This document shows, piece by piece, positions 15,565-24,662 of a stretch of DNA of 64,000 nucleotides (its first letter is position 1; the number at the start of each line of letters is the position of its first letter). The translations under genes and the position numbers were made by a program. The stretch comes from Dethiobacter alkaliphilus. Lineage in GTDB: Bacteria > Bacillota > Dethiobacteria > DTU022 > UBA8154. The notes beneath the pieces are model-generated. The model worked only from the letters and a program-made list of their open reading frames with translations, did no database searches and was not told where the DNA came from. The stretch covers positions 124,001-188,000 of the forward strand of contig JAENYV010000007.1 of NCBI GenBank assembly GCA_016841605.1, written 5' to 3'.

Positions 15565-17460
15565 TTGGGGACGATTCTGGAAAGGATCAACGATCCCGGC
15601 ATTTTAAAAAAATTACCCCTTCATGAGCTGGTACAACTGGCAAAAGAGATCAGGGAACTCATGGTTAATGTCATTTCAGGCAGGGGGGGGCATCTGGCAT
15701 CCAATTTGGGTGTTGTCGAATTAACCATTGCTCTGCATCGGGCTTTCGAAACCCCTAATGACAAAATTGTTTGGGATGTTGGTCATCAATGTTATACACA
15801 TAAAATATTAACAGGAAGAAAAGAAAGTTTCCCCAGTATTCGGAGTTTTGGTGGTCTTAGCGGATTTCCCAAGAGAGAAGAAAGCCCGTTTGATGTTTGT
15901 AGTGTTGGGCACAGCAGCACTTCGCTTTCTGCAGCTCTGGGGATAGCTCTTGCCAGGGATTTACAAAAGAAAAATTTTAAAGTTGCTGCGGTAATTGGCG
16001 ACGGAGCCTTGACAGGCGGTATGGCTCTGGAAGCCTTGAACTATGCAGGCCATATCAATACGGATATTATTGTTGTTTTAAATGATAACGAGATGTCCAT
16101 CAGTCGAAATGTCGGCGGGATGACCTCATACCTGGCCAGATTAAGAACAGATCCTAAATATTTTCGTTTAAAGGAAGACCTTGAACTGGTATTGGGACGC
16201 ATTCCAGCCATAGGGAAAACCGTAGTCCGTTCAGCTGAGCGTATTAAAGACCGTCTGAAATATCTCCTCGTCCCGGGAGTACTTTTTGAAGAGTTGGGCT
16301 TTACTTATCTTGGTCCCATAGATGGACATAATATTGCCGGTTTAGGAGAGATGCTCAACCAGGCAAAAGGGTTGAAAGGACCTGTGTTGCTGCATGTAGT
16401 TACGCAAAAAGGGAAAGGGGTTTCATATGCTGAAAAAGAACCCCACCGGTTCCATGGCATCGGACCTTTTGATAAAGAAACCGGCAAAACCGGCAATAAA
16501 ACAGGACTTACTACACCAGACAGGACATATAGTGAAATCTTTGGTTCCACATTGATGGAGCAGGCTGCTTTGAACAACTCTATTGTGGCCATAACTGCCG
16601 CCATGGTAGCAGGAACAGGGCTGGAAAAGTTTTTTGAACAATTTCCCAGCAGATCATTTGACGTGGGTATTGCCGAGCAGCATGCCGTAACTATGGCAGC
16701 AGGATTGGCTCTTGAAGGTTTTAAACCTGTCGTGGCAATTTATAGCACTTTTTTGCAAAGGGCTTACGATCAAATTCTGGAAGATGTGTGTATGCAAAAA
16801 CTTCCGGTAGTTTTTGCTCTTGACAGGGCCGGGCTGGTCGGCGATGATGGAGAAACACATAACGGCATTTTTGACTTTGCTTATCTCAGACCAATGCCCG
16901 AAATTATGATCATGGCACCCTCCAACGGTCCGGAACTGGCATCCATGTTAAAAACTGCCTTATCACTGAACTGTCCGGTAGCTCTTCGTTATCCCCGGGA
17001 CAAAACAACACCTCCCGGAGCTAACTTACCCCATATTTACCCCGGACAGGGAGAACTATTAAAAGAAGGGAAAGATATCTTAATTCTTGCCGTTGGTTCT
17101 ATGGTTGCACCCGCTTTGGAGGCTCACCGGCTTCTTTCTGCCAAAGGAATTTCAAGTTGCGTTATTAATGCACGCTTTGTGAAGCCTTTGGACCGGGAGC
17201 TAATCAGCAGTTGGGCAAAAATTTGCAAACGGGTTTTAACCGTAGAAGAACATCTTATCTCAGGAGGATTCGGCAGCGCGGTTTTGGAAATGCTGGAAGA
17301 AGAGCAGTTAAATAATATCTATTTTAAAAGGATGGGATTAACAGATCCCTTTACCGGACACGGGAACAGAGATATTCTTCTTTCACTTTATCAACTCACC
17401 GGGGAAGAGATCGCCCTTCAAGCGGAAAAAATGTGCGCAACTGCTCAGGAGCCGGAATGA
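15565..17460 (+). CDS. dxs: 1-deoxy-D-xylulose-5-phosphate synthase
   Basis: A thiamine-diphosphate enzyme, the first step of the MEP isoprenoid pathway (pyruvate plus glyceraldehyde-3-phosphate). About 631 residues. Visible: GRGGHLASNLGVVELTIALH and DVGHQCYTHK near the start, the TPP motif GDGALTGGMALEALNYAG, and the transketolase signatures FDVGIAEQHAVTMAAG and YSTFLQRAYDQ. TTG 15565 is chosen because AAGCGGTGATCC, close to the full anti-16S sequence, lies just before it and it gives the usual N-terminus GTILERINDP. It follows oapA by four bases, tying OLE to isoprenoid synthesis. Confidence 0.95.
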   Translation: MGTILERINDPGILKKLPLHELVQLAKEIRELMVNVISGRGGHLASNLGVVELTIALHRAFETPNDKIVWDVGHQCYTHKILTGRKESFPSIRSFGGLSGFPKREESPFDVCSVGHSSTSLSAALGIALARDLQKKNFKVAAVIGDGALTGGMALEALNYAGHINTDIIVVLNDNEMSISRNVGGMTSYLARLRTDPKYFRLKEDLELVLGRIPAIGKTVVRSAERIKDRLKYLLVPGVLFEELGFTYLGPIDGHNIAGLGEMLNQAKGLKGPVLLHVVTQKGKGVSYAEKEPHRFHGIGPFDKETGKTGNKTGLTTPDRTYSEIFGSTLMEQAALNNSIVAITAAMVAGTGLEKFFEQFPSRSFDVGIAEQHAVTMAAGLALEGFKPVVAIYSTFLQRAYDQILEDVCMQKLPVVFALDRAGLVGDDGETHNGIFDFAYLRPMPEIMIMAPSNGPELASMLKTALSLNCPVALRYPRDKTTPPGANLPHIYPGQGELLKEGKDILILAVGSMVAPALEAHRLLSAKGISSCVINARFVKPLDRELISSWAKICKRVLTVEEHLISGGFGSAVLEMLEEEQLNNIYFKRMGLTDPFTGHGNRDILLSLYQLTGEEIALQAEKMCATAQEPE

Positions 17461-17499
17461 TGAAGCATTTACAATGCAGGGAAAAGGTCTGGTAAGTAA

Positions 17500-18333
17500 A
17501 TGGAGCAAAAAATAGAAAAGAAAAAACGTCTTGATCTCCTGATGGTAGATAAAGGACTGGTTAAGACCAGAAGCAGGGCCAGGGGGGAAATCATGGCAGG
17601 TCACGTTTTGGTCGACGGCAAAAAGCAAGATAAAGCCGGCTTATTATTATCCTCCGAGGCTCTGATAGAACTCCAGGATTCTCATAACCCCTATGTTAGC
17701 CGGGGAGGGGTTAAACTGGAAAAAGCCCTGCAGGAGTTTAAGATAAAGCTGCAGGAAAAAATTGTTCTTGATATTGGTGCTTCGACAGGAGGGTTCACCC
17801 ATTGCTGCCTTGAGCATGGAGCAAAAAAAGTTTATGCCCTTGATGTAGGGTACGGACAATTGGATTGGACCTTGAGAAATAATGAACGGGTTATCAATAT
17901 GGAAAGAACAAATGTTCGCTTTATAGAAAAAGACACTTTCCCCGAAATTCCTGATCTTGTTACGATAGATGTTTCTTTTATATCTTTAACACTTGTTTTA
18001 CCGGTAGTTGCCGCGTTTCCTGTTCAAGAGATTATTTGTCTGATAAAACCTCAATTTGAAGCTACTCCCAAGCAGGTCCAAAAAAAAGGAGTTGTCAAAG
18101 ATCCTTCTATTCATAAGGAAATTTTGAATAAAATTATGAATTTAGCCTTGCAGCATTCCTATCAAATTATGGGACTTACCCATTCTCCCCTCAAAGGGCC
18201 AAAGGGTAATATCGAATATCTTCTTTATTTAAAAAGTTGTGTCCATTGCCGGCCAATAAACAACGATGAGATAGATGCAAGGGCATCAAATTCTGTTTCT
18301 TTGGCTTTTGAAGACCTGAGACCGGAAATATAA
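17500..18333 (+). CDS. tlyA: TlyA family rRNA 2'-O-methyltransferase
   Basis: A 277-residue protein with an N-terminal S4 RNA-binding domain (LDLLMVDKGLVKTRSRARGEIMAGHVLVDG in part) and a FtsJ/RrmJ-like methyltransferase domain with the SAM motif VLDIGASTGGFTHC (about residues 88-101). Related TlyA proteins methylate cytidines in 16S and/or 23S rRNA. The position between dxs and nadK is conserved in Firmicutes. Start ATG 17500. Confidence 0.93.
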   Translation: MEQKIEKKKRLDLLMVDKGLVKTRSRARGEIMAGHVLVDGKKQDKAGLLLSSEALIELQDSHNPYVSRGGVKLEKALQEFKIKLQEKIVLDIGASTGGFTHCCLEHGAKKVYALDVGYGQLDWTLRNNERVINMERTNVRFIEKDTFPEIPDLVTIDVSFISLTLVLPVVAAFPVQEIICLIKPQFEATPKQVQKKGVVKDPSIHKEILNKIMNLALQHSYQIMGLTHSPLKGPKGNIEYLLYLKSCVHCRPINNDEIDARASNSVSLAFEDLRPEI

Positions 18334-18355
18334 AGAAGGAGAAAAAAAACAACAA

Positions 18356-19210
18356 ATGTTAAAAGGTGTCGGAGTAGTTCCAAACTGGCAAAAAACAAAG
18401 ATGCAAGAAGTTATTCAATTTATAAAGAATTTTTTTGAAACACATAGCATTCCAGTTTATATTTTACCCGATAAACTTCCTTTACTGAAACTACCTTCTC
18501 CCGTTGAAGAATTTCAGTCCTGGCCTGAAAAAGTTGAACTCGTAATTATAGTCGGAGGAGACGGAACTTTCCTGCGGGTTGCGAGAGAAATGGCTTTTAC
18601 GAACTTACCTCTTTTAGGAATTAATTTGGGCCATAAGGGTTTTCTCTCGGAAATTGAAGTAGGTGAACTAACTATTTTTTTAAAGAAAGTCATTGAAAGA
18701 AATTATACTTTTGGTGAAAGAATCATGCTGCAAACCGAAGTTTTTCGCAGTGAAGAAATTGTCTTTTCCTCCGTATCTTTGAATGATGCTATTATTTCCC
18801 GTGGACCATTTTCGCGTATTATTAAGCTTGACACCTTTATTAATAACGACTTTCTGGAAAGTTACCCGGGAGATGGAGTTATTATTTCAACTCCAACAGG
18901 GTCCACCGGTTACTCTCTCTCCGCGGGAGGCCCCGTTGTGAACCCGGCACTGAATATTCTGCTTGTCACACCAATCTGTCCTCATCTTCTTTACCAACGT
19001 TCAGTTATTGTCAATAGTGATGATATTATTACAGCAATTGTGGCAACATCCTCAGCCGACATCTTTCTTACGATGGATGGTCAGGAGGGTTTTCCCCTCC
19101 ATTACAATGATAAAGTTATCGTCAGAAAGGCAAGTTGTGTTACCAGAGTCATAACTTTTCAAAAAAATAATTTTTACAAGCTATTACACGATAAACTTTT
19201 GGATGCATAA
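18356..19210 (+). CDS. nadK: NAD kinase
   Basis: ATP- or polyphosphate-dependent NAD+ kinase of 284 residues. The motifs VGGDGTFLRVAREM (about residues 64-77) and STPTGSTGYSLSAGGPVV (about 180-197) mark the active site and NAD-binding region. Start ATG 18356 after a GAAGGAG site. The next gene is recN; the argR gene often found between them is missing here. Confidence 0.95.
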   Translation: MLKGVGVVPNWQKTKMQEVIQFIKNFFETHSIPVYILPDKLPLLKLPSPVEEFQSWPEKVELVIIVGGDGTFLRVAREMAFTNLPLLGINLGHKGFLSEIEVGELTIFLKKVIERNYTFGERIMLQTEVFRSEEIVFSSVSLNDAIISRGPFSRIIKLDTFINNDFLESYPGDGVIISTPTGSTGYSLSAGGPVVNPALNILLVTPICPHLLYQRSVIVNSDDIITAIVATSSADIFLTMDGQEGFPLHYNDKVIVRKASCVTRVITFQKNNFYKLLHDKLLDA

Positions 19211-19240
19211 TTGTTTAACAATCCAGGAGGCGTGTTTACA

Positions 19241-20929
19241 GTGCTGTCATATTTACACCTGAAAAATTTTGCTCTTATCGATAATCTCTCTCTGGACTTT
19301 TTCCCCGGTCTAAATGTTTTAACTGGAGAAACAGGGGCAGGAAAATCAATTTTACTCGGAGCGCTGGGTCTAATCCTGGGAGAAAGAGCTTCTGCCGAGC
19401 ATGTACGCACGGGATCTGAACAGGCTTTTCTAGAGGCTGTTTTTTCTTCACCTTGTGATTATCCTGACTTTGAAAAATTATTGGAAGAAAATGGGCTTTC
19501 CTTTCAGGAAGAAATTGTTATTTCCAGAGAGATCTCCCTTAGCGGGCGGAATCTTTGCCGGATTAACGGACGAGTCGTTCCCCTGGTTACCTTAAAGGAA
19601 ATCGGAAGTTTTCTGGTGGAAATGCACGGTCAGCATAATCATCAATCCCTTTTAAAAACAGATCAACATCTTTTTCTTCTGGACGAATTCGGCGGCACTG
19701 AACTTTTCCGCACCAAAGCCCAATATGAACAACTTTTTTCCCAATGGCAAAATATAAATAAAAAATTGCACTCTCTCGGCAAAAATGCCGATGAGAGGAA
19801 AAAGCAACTGGAATTGCTTTCCCACCAAAGCCGGGAAATTCTGGAGGCCTCACTTAGTAACGAAGAAGAAGAAAAGCTGAACCAAAGGCTTACCCTTTTA
19901 GATAATATGGAAAAGATGCTTTTGATTGTTCACAAGGGCTATACGGAAATCTATTCCGGGACTGAAAATTCCGTTTCCATTACTGATAAATTAAATTCTC
20001 TCAAAGAGGACTTTACATCGCTGCAAAAAATTGATCCCATCTTCCTGAATTTCGTCAACTTTCTAGAAGAAGCTTCGGCCAATCTAGCAGAACTTGGTCA
20101 CGAACTTTACAATTATCAAGATACTCTGCAATACTACCCCGAAGAAAGAACGGAAATCGAAAATCGCCTGGAAATTTACCGGCGTTTTAAAAGAAAATAT
20201 CAGGCCACAGTTGATGAGATCCTCTCCTTTGAGGAAAACTGCAGGGAGCAAATTCAGCAATTAAAAGCAAACGAGGAGGAAGCCCTTTTTCTTGAAAACG
20301 AGTGCGGTAAACTTCTAGTCAAAGTTCAAGAAGCTGCCGGGCACCTTTTTGCATGCAGAAAAACGACGGGTGAACGACTTAAAAGGCAGGTAGAAACCGT
20401 TCTCAAAGATTTAGGAATAGAAAGAGCAAATTTTTCACTGTCTTTTAAAAATAAAAAAGTTTTTATGCCGAACGGGACTGAAGAAGTTGAATTCTTATTT
20501 TCCGCAAACTCAGGTGAAGATCCCAAACCTCTGGCCAAAATTATTTCAGCAGGTGAAATGGCCCGGGTAATGCTGGCTTTAAAAAGTATACTGGCTGAAC
20601 AAGACCGCATCTCCACGCTTGTCTTTGACGAAATCGACAGTGGTATCGGAGGGAAAACAATACGGCAAGTTGCCGGTAAAATGGCAGAACTAAGCAAGAA
20701 ACATCAGATTATCTGTGTAACCCACAGCCCTCATATTGCCGGCGTCGCTGATCACCAGTATTATCTTTTTAAAGAAGTAATTGAAGGTCGTTCCTCTACC
20801 TTGGTTAAGTATCTTCAAGGGGAAGGACGGGTTCTGGAAATTGCTCGCATGCTGGACGGAAGTAACACGGAAATCACCAGAAAGCATGCAGAGGAATTAT
20901 TAAATAGAAGCATAGATCAGGGGTCGTAA
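19241..20929 (+). CDS. recN: DNA repair protein RecN
   Basis: An SMC-like ATPase of about 562 residues acting early in double-strand-break repair. It has Walker A GETGAGKSILLGALGLILGE (about 30-49), a signature/Walker B region at the C-terminal end (LVFDEIDSGIGG), and two coiled-coil arms in between. GTG 19241 is taken as the start because CCAGGAGG lies at correct distance and the protein then begins VLSYLHLKNFALID, as in the family; TTG 19211 only adds ten residues. Confidence 0.95.
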   Translation: MLSYLHLKNFALIDNLSLDFFPGLNVLTGETGAGKSILLGALGLILGERASAEHVRTGSEQAFLEAVFSSPCDYPDFEKLLEENGLSFQEEIVISREISLSGRNLCRINGRVVPLVTLKEIGSFLVEMHGQHNHQSLLKTDQHLFLLDEFGGTELFRTKAQYEQLFSQWQNINKKLHSLGKNADERKKQLELLSHQSREILEASLSNEEEEKLNQRLTLLDNMEKMLLIVHKGYTEIYSGTENSVSITDKLNSLKEDFTSLQKIDPIFLNFVNFLEEASANLAELGHELYNYQDTLQYYPEERTEIENRLEIYRRFKRKYQATVDEILSFEENCREQIQQLKANEEEALFLENECGKLLVKVQEAAGHLFACRKTTGERLKRQVETVLKDLGIERANFSLSFKNKKVFMPNGTEEVEFLFSANSGEDPKPLAKIISAGEMARVMLALKSILAEQDRISTLVFDEIDSGIGGKTIRQVAGKMAELSKKHQIICVTHSPHIAGVADHQYYLFKEVIEGRSSTLVKYLQGEGRVLEIARMLDGSNTEITRKHAEELLNRSIDQGS

Positions 20930-20994
20930 CGAGAAAACAGTTAGTTCTCCTTTTGTTTTCTTAATTTTTAGAACATAATAATTATTTTTAATTT

Positions 20995-21026
20995 AACCCT
21001 CTCTTTAAAGAGGGTTTTTCTTTTAT
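20995..21026 (+). terminator. Intrinsic terminator after recN
   Basis: AACCCTCT (20995-21002) / AGAGGGTT (21009-21016), six-base loop, then TTTCTTTTA. It closes the long asp23-to-recN run. Confidence 0.8.
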
Positions 21027-21071
21027 TTGTGACAGATAAAACCTTCGATTTATGTAAACTTAGTTGGCATA

Positions 21072-21134
21072 AAAAAACCTTCTGGAGGCCAATTTAAAAT
21101 TACTTTAAAAATCGGTTTCCTAAGGAGGTTTTTT
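21072..21134 (+). promoter_or_regulatory. Hairpin sequestering the spoIVB ribosome binding site
   Basis: AAAAAACCTTCT (21072-21083) pairs with AGGAGGTTTTTT (21123-21134), one G-U pair, with a 39-base loop. The 3' arm contains the spoIVB site AAGGAGG and the T run. It resembles the hairpins before oapA and before the gene at 45597. The stem is mainly A-T, so stability is uncertain. Confidence 0.45.
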
Positions 21135-21141
21135 CCCAACA

Positions 21142-22461
21142 ATGGAAAATAATAAACAGACCAAAATTCGTAATTTACTAGTAATTGCCTGCCTTTTTTT
21201 GTTCTTATTTGCTGCTTTCCTGCCTTTTGAAGTAAAAATTAATTTAGATGATAATATTCGTCTTTTTGAAGGTCAAGAGCATTCTTTTCAATTGCATTTC
21301 CCCATGGATCTATATATTAAAGCGGATAAAGAAGGAATTCTGGATATCAACGGAAATCCCATCACTTTAGGTAATTTTAACCGTCTATCGTACCATAACA
21401 ATATTTCCCTCAAAGGTCTAACTACCGGCGATGTTACACTCGAATTAAGTCTATTTCAGGGATTAATCCCTTTAAAACAATTAAAGGTCAATGTTTTACC
21501 CGGCATGGAAGTAATACCTGGCGGACATTCCATTGGTATTAAACTCCATGAAGAAGGAATCATAGTTGCCGGTTATTATTATTTGGATAAGGAGGAAGTC
21601 TCTTTTTCACCTGCAGAAGATGGCGGAATTCAAATCGGTGATGTTTTGTTGCAAGTTAACGGCATTAATTTGCGGGATGTAGATCGGGCTGCAGATATTA
21701 TTAAAAGGGAATCAAGTAAAGGTCCCTTAAATTTTTTGCTGAACAGAAAAGGAGACATTTTACAAACACCGATTACTCCGTATCTTTGTCCTCAAGACCA
21801 GGAATACCGAATCGGTGCCTATATCCGTGATACGGCAGCCGGCGTAGGAACACTAACTTTTTATGAACCCCAAAGTAATTTTTATGCAGCCCTTGGACAC
21901 GTGATTACAGATCTTGATACAAATTCCGCCCTGGAGATTAATGAAGGCCTTATTGTGAGAGCCGATGTAATAAATATTAAAGCAGCCCAAAAAGGACAGC
22001 CTGGAGAAAAAGCCGGCATTTTTCGTGAAGGGAAAGATATTGTCGGAAGCATTGAAAAAAATACTTCCTTCGGCATTTATGGCAGATTACGCAATATAAG
22101 CGAACATATCACACCTTATCCCAATCCCATTCCACTCGCACTTTCATTTCAAGTGGAAACAGGTCCTGCTGAATTACTTACTGTTATAGAAGGAAATAAA
22201 ATACAGAGTTTCAATATTTTTATCGAAAGAACAACCAATCAGAATAAGCCTGGCGATAAAGGAATGATAATCAGAGTAGTTGATGAGAATTTATTGAAGA
22301 TAACTGGCGGCATTGTTCAGGGCATGAGCGGAAGTCCCATCATCCAAAACGGTCGCCTGGTTGGAGCTGTAACACATGTTTTTGTCAATGATCCTACAAG
22401 AGGTTACGCTATCTTTGCAGAATGGATGGCCAGAGAATGCGAAATACTACCTGTTTCATAA
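21142..22461 (+). CDS. spoIVB: SpoIVB serine peptidase
   Basis: A 439-residue forespore-secreted protease (family S55) that triggers pro-sigma-K processing. It has an N-terminal transmembrane/signal helix (about residues 11-27), a PDZ domain around 140-205 (IQIGDVLLQVNGINL) and a serine protease domain with AALGHVITD (His) and GMSGSPIIQNG (catalytic Ser). It lies immediately before spo0A, the usual arrangement. Start ATG 21142 with AAGGAGG 13 bases upstream. Confidence 0.95.
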   Translation: MENNKQTKIRNLLVIACLFLFLFAAFLPFEVKINLDDNIRLFEGQEHSFQLHFPMDLYIKADKEGILDINGNPITLGNFNRLSYHNNISLKGLTTGDVTLELSLFQGLIPLKQLKVNVLPGMEVIPGGHSIGIKLHEEGIIVAGYYYLDKEEVSFSPAEDGGIQIGDVLLQVNGINLRDVDRAADIIKRESSKGPLNFLLNRKGDILQTPITPYLCPQDQEYRIGAYIRDTAAGVGTLTFYEPQSNFYAALGHVITDLDTNSALEINEGLIVRADVINIKAAQKGQPGEKAGIFREGKDIVGSIEKNTSFGIYGRLRNISEHITPYPNPIPLALSFQVETGPAELLTVIEGNKIQSFNIFIERTTNQNKPGDKGMIIRVVDENLLKITGGIVQGMSGSPIIQNGRLVGAVTHVFVNDPTRGYAIFAEWMARECEILPVS

Positions 22462-22528
22462 AAAAATACATCCTATTTTTTTTATTCAAGAATTTTATTA
22501 AAAAAAATTAAATATTTTTTCAAAAAAA

Positions 22529-22557
22529 GAAGGAAAGAACTTCCCTTTGTCGAATAA
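22529..22557 (+). promoter_or_regulatory. Sigma-H promoter of spo0A with overlapping 0A box
   Basis: GAAGGAAAG (22529-22537), 11 bases, GTCGAATAA (22549-22557), which matches the sigma-H pattern RNAGGAWWW-N11-12-RNNGAATWW fully except the last -35 base. TGTCGAA (22548-22554), the core 0A box, overlaps the -10 element, so active Spo0A bound here could block or retune the promoter. Confidence 0.7.
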
Positions 22558-22592
22558 TTTTATAGGTAAAATTTAGTAAGGGAGGATTATTT

Positions 22593-23402
22593 ATGTTAAA
22601 TATTTTAATTGCCGACGACAATAAGGAATTCAATGATCTATTGTCTGAGTTTCTAGAAAAAGAGGAAGATATGGGAGTAATAGGTAACGCTTTTAACGGT
22701 AAAGAGGTCCTGGAAATTGTAAAAGAAAAAAGAACCGATATTATCCTCTTAGATATTATAATGCCTCATTTGGACGGAATCGGTGTTTTAGAGGAATTAA
22801 GCAAACTGGAACTTTACCCCCAACCGAAAGTAATTATGTTAACAGCTTTTGGGCATGAAAATATCACACGGAGGGCAGTGGAGCTTGGAGCATCCTATTA
22901 TATCTTAAAACCCTTTAATTTGGAAATTTTGGCGGAAAGAATTCGTCAACTGGGCAAAGAAAATACCTCTCCTTCGAAAACAACAACATCTGTGCCGTTG
23001 AAAAACGTTTCTGCAAAAAATGAAAAAGAGATATTTATTGAAGAAATAACTGATATTATTCATGAAATCGGTATACCCGCCCACATTAAAGGCTATCTTT
23101 ATCTGCGGGACGCCATAGCTATGGTCGCAGAGGAAATTGAGCTTCTAGGTTCCATCACCAAAGTTTTATACCCCAGAATTGCCCAAAAATACGAAACAAC
23201 ACCCAGCAGAGTGGAACGAGCTATTCGGCATGCTATCGAAGTCGCCTGGTCTCGGAATAATATTGAAACAATTAAGAAATTTTTCGGATATACAATTAAT
23301 ACTGAAAAAGGAAAACCGACAAATTCGGAATTTATTGCTCTTGTTGCCGACAAGATACGCTTGAAAAACCGGAAGTATGAGTATAAAGCCCTGACTAATT
23401 AA
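22593..23402 (+). CDS. spo0A: Sporulation master regulator Spo0A
   Basis: A 269-residue response regulator. The receiver domain (residues 1-120) has the acidic pocket D8/D9, phosphoacceptor D54 ([12 protein letters not shown]), T84 and K106 (YILKPF). The C-terminal DNA-binding domain contains the recognition region [20 protein letters not shown]. It receives phosphate through the phosphorelay or directly from kinases and controls entry into sporulation. ATG 22593 follows AAGGGAGG. An upstream sigma-H-type promoter and 0A box suggest autoregulation. It is followed by a strong terminator. Confidence 0.98.
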   Translation: MLNILIADDNKEFNDLLSEFLEKEEDMGVIGNAFNGKEVLEIVKEKRTDIILLDIIMPHLDGIGVLEELSKLELYPQPKVIMLTAFGHENITRRAVELGASYYILKPFNLEILAERIRQLGKENTSPSKTTTSVPLKNVSAKNEKEIFIEEITDIIHEIGIPAHIKGYLYLRDAIAMVAEEIELLGSITKVLYPRIAQKYETTPSRVERAIRHAIEVAWSRNNIETIKKFFGYTINTEKGKPTNSEFIALVADKIRLKNRKYEYKALTN

Positions 23403-23426
23403 TTTTCGGTACTAAAAAAACTCATT

Positions 23427-23460
23427 AAAAAAGCGCTTTAAAATAATAAAGCGCTTTTTT
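23427..23460 (+). terminator. Strong terminator after spo0A
   Basis: AAAAAAGCGCTTTA (23427-23440) / TAAAGCGCTTTTTT (23447-23460), 14 perfect pairs, loop AAATAA. It is usable in both directions. Confidence 0.92.
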
Positions 23461-23513
23461 ACTTCTAAATTGTTCTACTTATAAACAAGTTAGATATTAT
23501 CCATACTAATTAT

Positions 23514-24638
23514 ATGAAAAGAGTACCGTTTATCAAAGGAATTGTTAAAAAAGATTTGAAGACAAAAACGTTGTGCAAAAGACTGCATCCGGGTGATATT
23601 GCTCTTATTGACCATCCGGATCTGGATGAAGTTGCCGCACAAGAACTCGCCGAACGAGGTGTAAAAGCGGTAATTAATGCCTGCAATATTTTTAGCGGAG
23701 ATTATCCTGCTCAAGGTACAAAAATTTTACTCGAAGAGGATATCTTTATCATAGATAATGTTGGAAAAGAAATCTTTTCCCAATTAGTTGAAGGAGAAAT
23801 TATTACAATCGCGGGAAATGTAATTTATGCCAAACGTAAAAAATTGGCCCAGGGAAGAATAATGAAAAAAGAAATACTTTCCGACCACATGTTGCGGGCA
23901 GAAGAAAACCTGAATCACAAGTTGGATTTTTTTGTCCAAAACACCCTTAATTTTGCCCGTAAGGAAAAAGAACTTATTTTAGGCAAACTAAATATCCCGG
24001 AACTAGAAACTAAAATTGAGGGAAAACATGTTTTAATTGTTGTTAGAGGAAAAAATTACAAAAAAGATTTGCGGGCCATATCTTCCTATATTAAAGAGGT
24101 TAAACCGATTCTTATCGGTGTGGACGGTGGAGGAGACGCTTTAAGAGAGCTTGGATTTCATTGCCAGATTATTATCGGGGATATGGATAGTGTGGAAGAC
24201 GCAACTCTCTTTAAAGCGGAGGAGATAATAGTTCACGCCTATCCAAACGGTGAAGCCCCGGGTATGTCACGGATATCCCGTCTGGGTTTACCCGCAAAAG
24301 TTATTCCTGCCCCCGGAACAAGTGAAGATCTGGCTTTTTTACTTGCTTATGAAGAAAAAGCGGCACTCATTGTGGCCGTTGGTTCTCATTCCCATATGCT
24401 GGACTTTCTAGAAAAAGGAAGGAAAGGTATGGCCTCTACTTTTCTCGTCCGCTTGAAAATCGGGGCAAAACTGGTTGATGCCAAAGGCCTCGCTCACCTA
24501 TACAGAGGAAATTTTCGGTGGAAGTCTTTTTCCTTTCTTCTGGCCTCCGCTCTCTTTCCCATTGTTGTTCTTGCAACGCTTTCTCCTCTTGTAAGACATT
24601 TATTATATCTCTTCTTCTGGAAAATGAGATTTCATTAA
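23514..24638 (+). CDS. steA: SteA-like cytokinetic ring protein (TPPK-like fold)
   Basis: A 374-residue protein. Family features are KTKTLCKRLHPGDIALIDHPDLDEVAAQEL at the start, the thiamine-pyrophosphokinase-like core (LIGVDGGGDALRELG, IIGDMDSVED, about residues 200-225), and a hydrophobic C-terminal end of about 45 residues (two helices). SteA/SteB homologues act at the division septum in actinobacteria, where peptidoglycan hydrolysis is controlled. Here it is followed by a steB-like gene, supporting the call. No Shine-Dalgarno sequence is visible before ATG 23514. The thiamine-related catalytic role is doubtful. Confidence 0.8.
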   Translation: MKRVPFIKGIVKKDLKTKTLCKRLHPGDIALIDHPDLDEVAAQELAERGVKAVINACNIFSGDYPAQGTKILLEEDIFIIDNVGKEIFSQLVEGEIITIAGNVIYAKRKKLAQGRIMKKEILSDHMLRAEENLNHKLDFFVQNTLNFARKEKELILGKLNIPELETKIEGKHVLIVVRGKNYKKDLRAISSYIKEVKPILIGVDGGGDALRELGFHCQIIIGDMDSVEDATLFKAEEIIVHAYPNGEAPGMSRISRLGLPAKVIPAPGTSEDLAFLLAYEEKAALIVAVGSHSHMLDFLEKGRKGMASTFLVRLKIGAKLVDAKGLAHLYRGNFRWKSFSFLLASALFPIVVLATLSPLVRHLLYLFFWKMRFH

Positions 24639-24662
24639 AGAAAATAAAAAGGGGATAATTTA

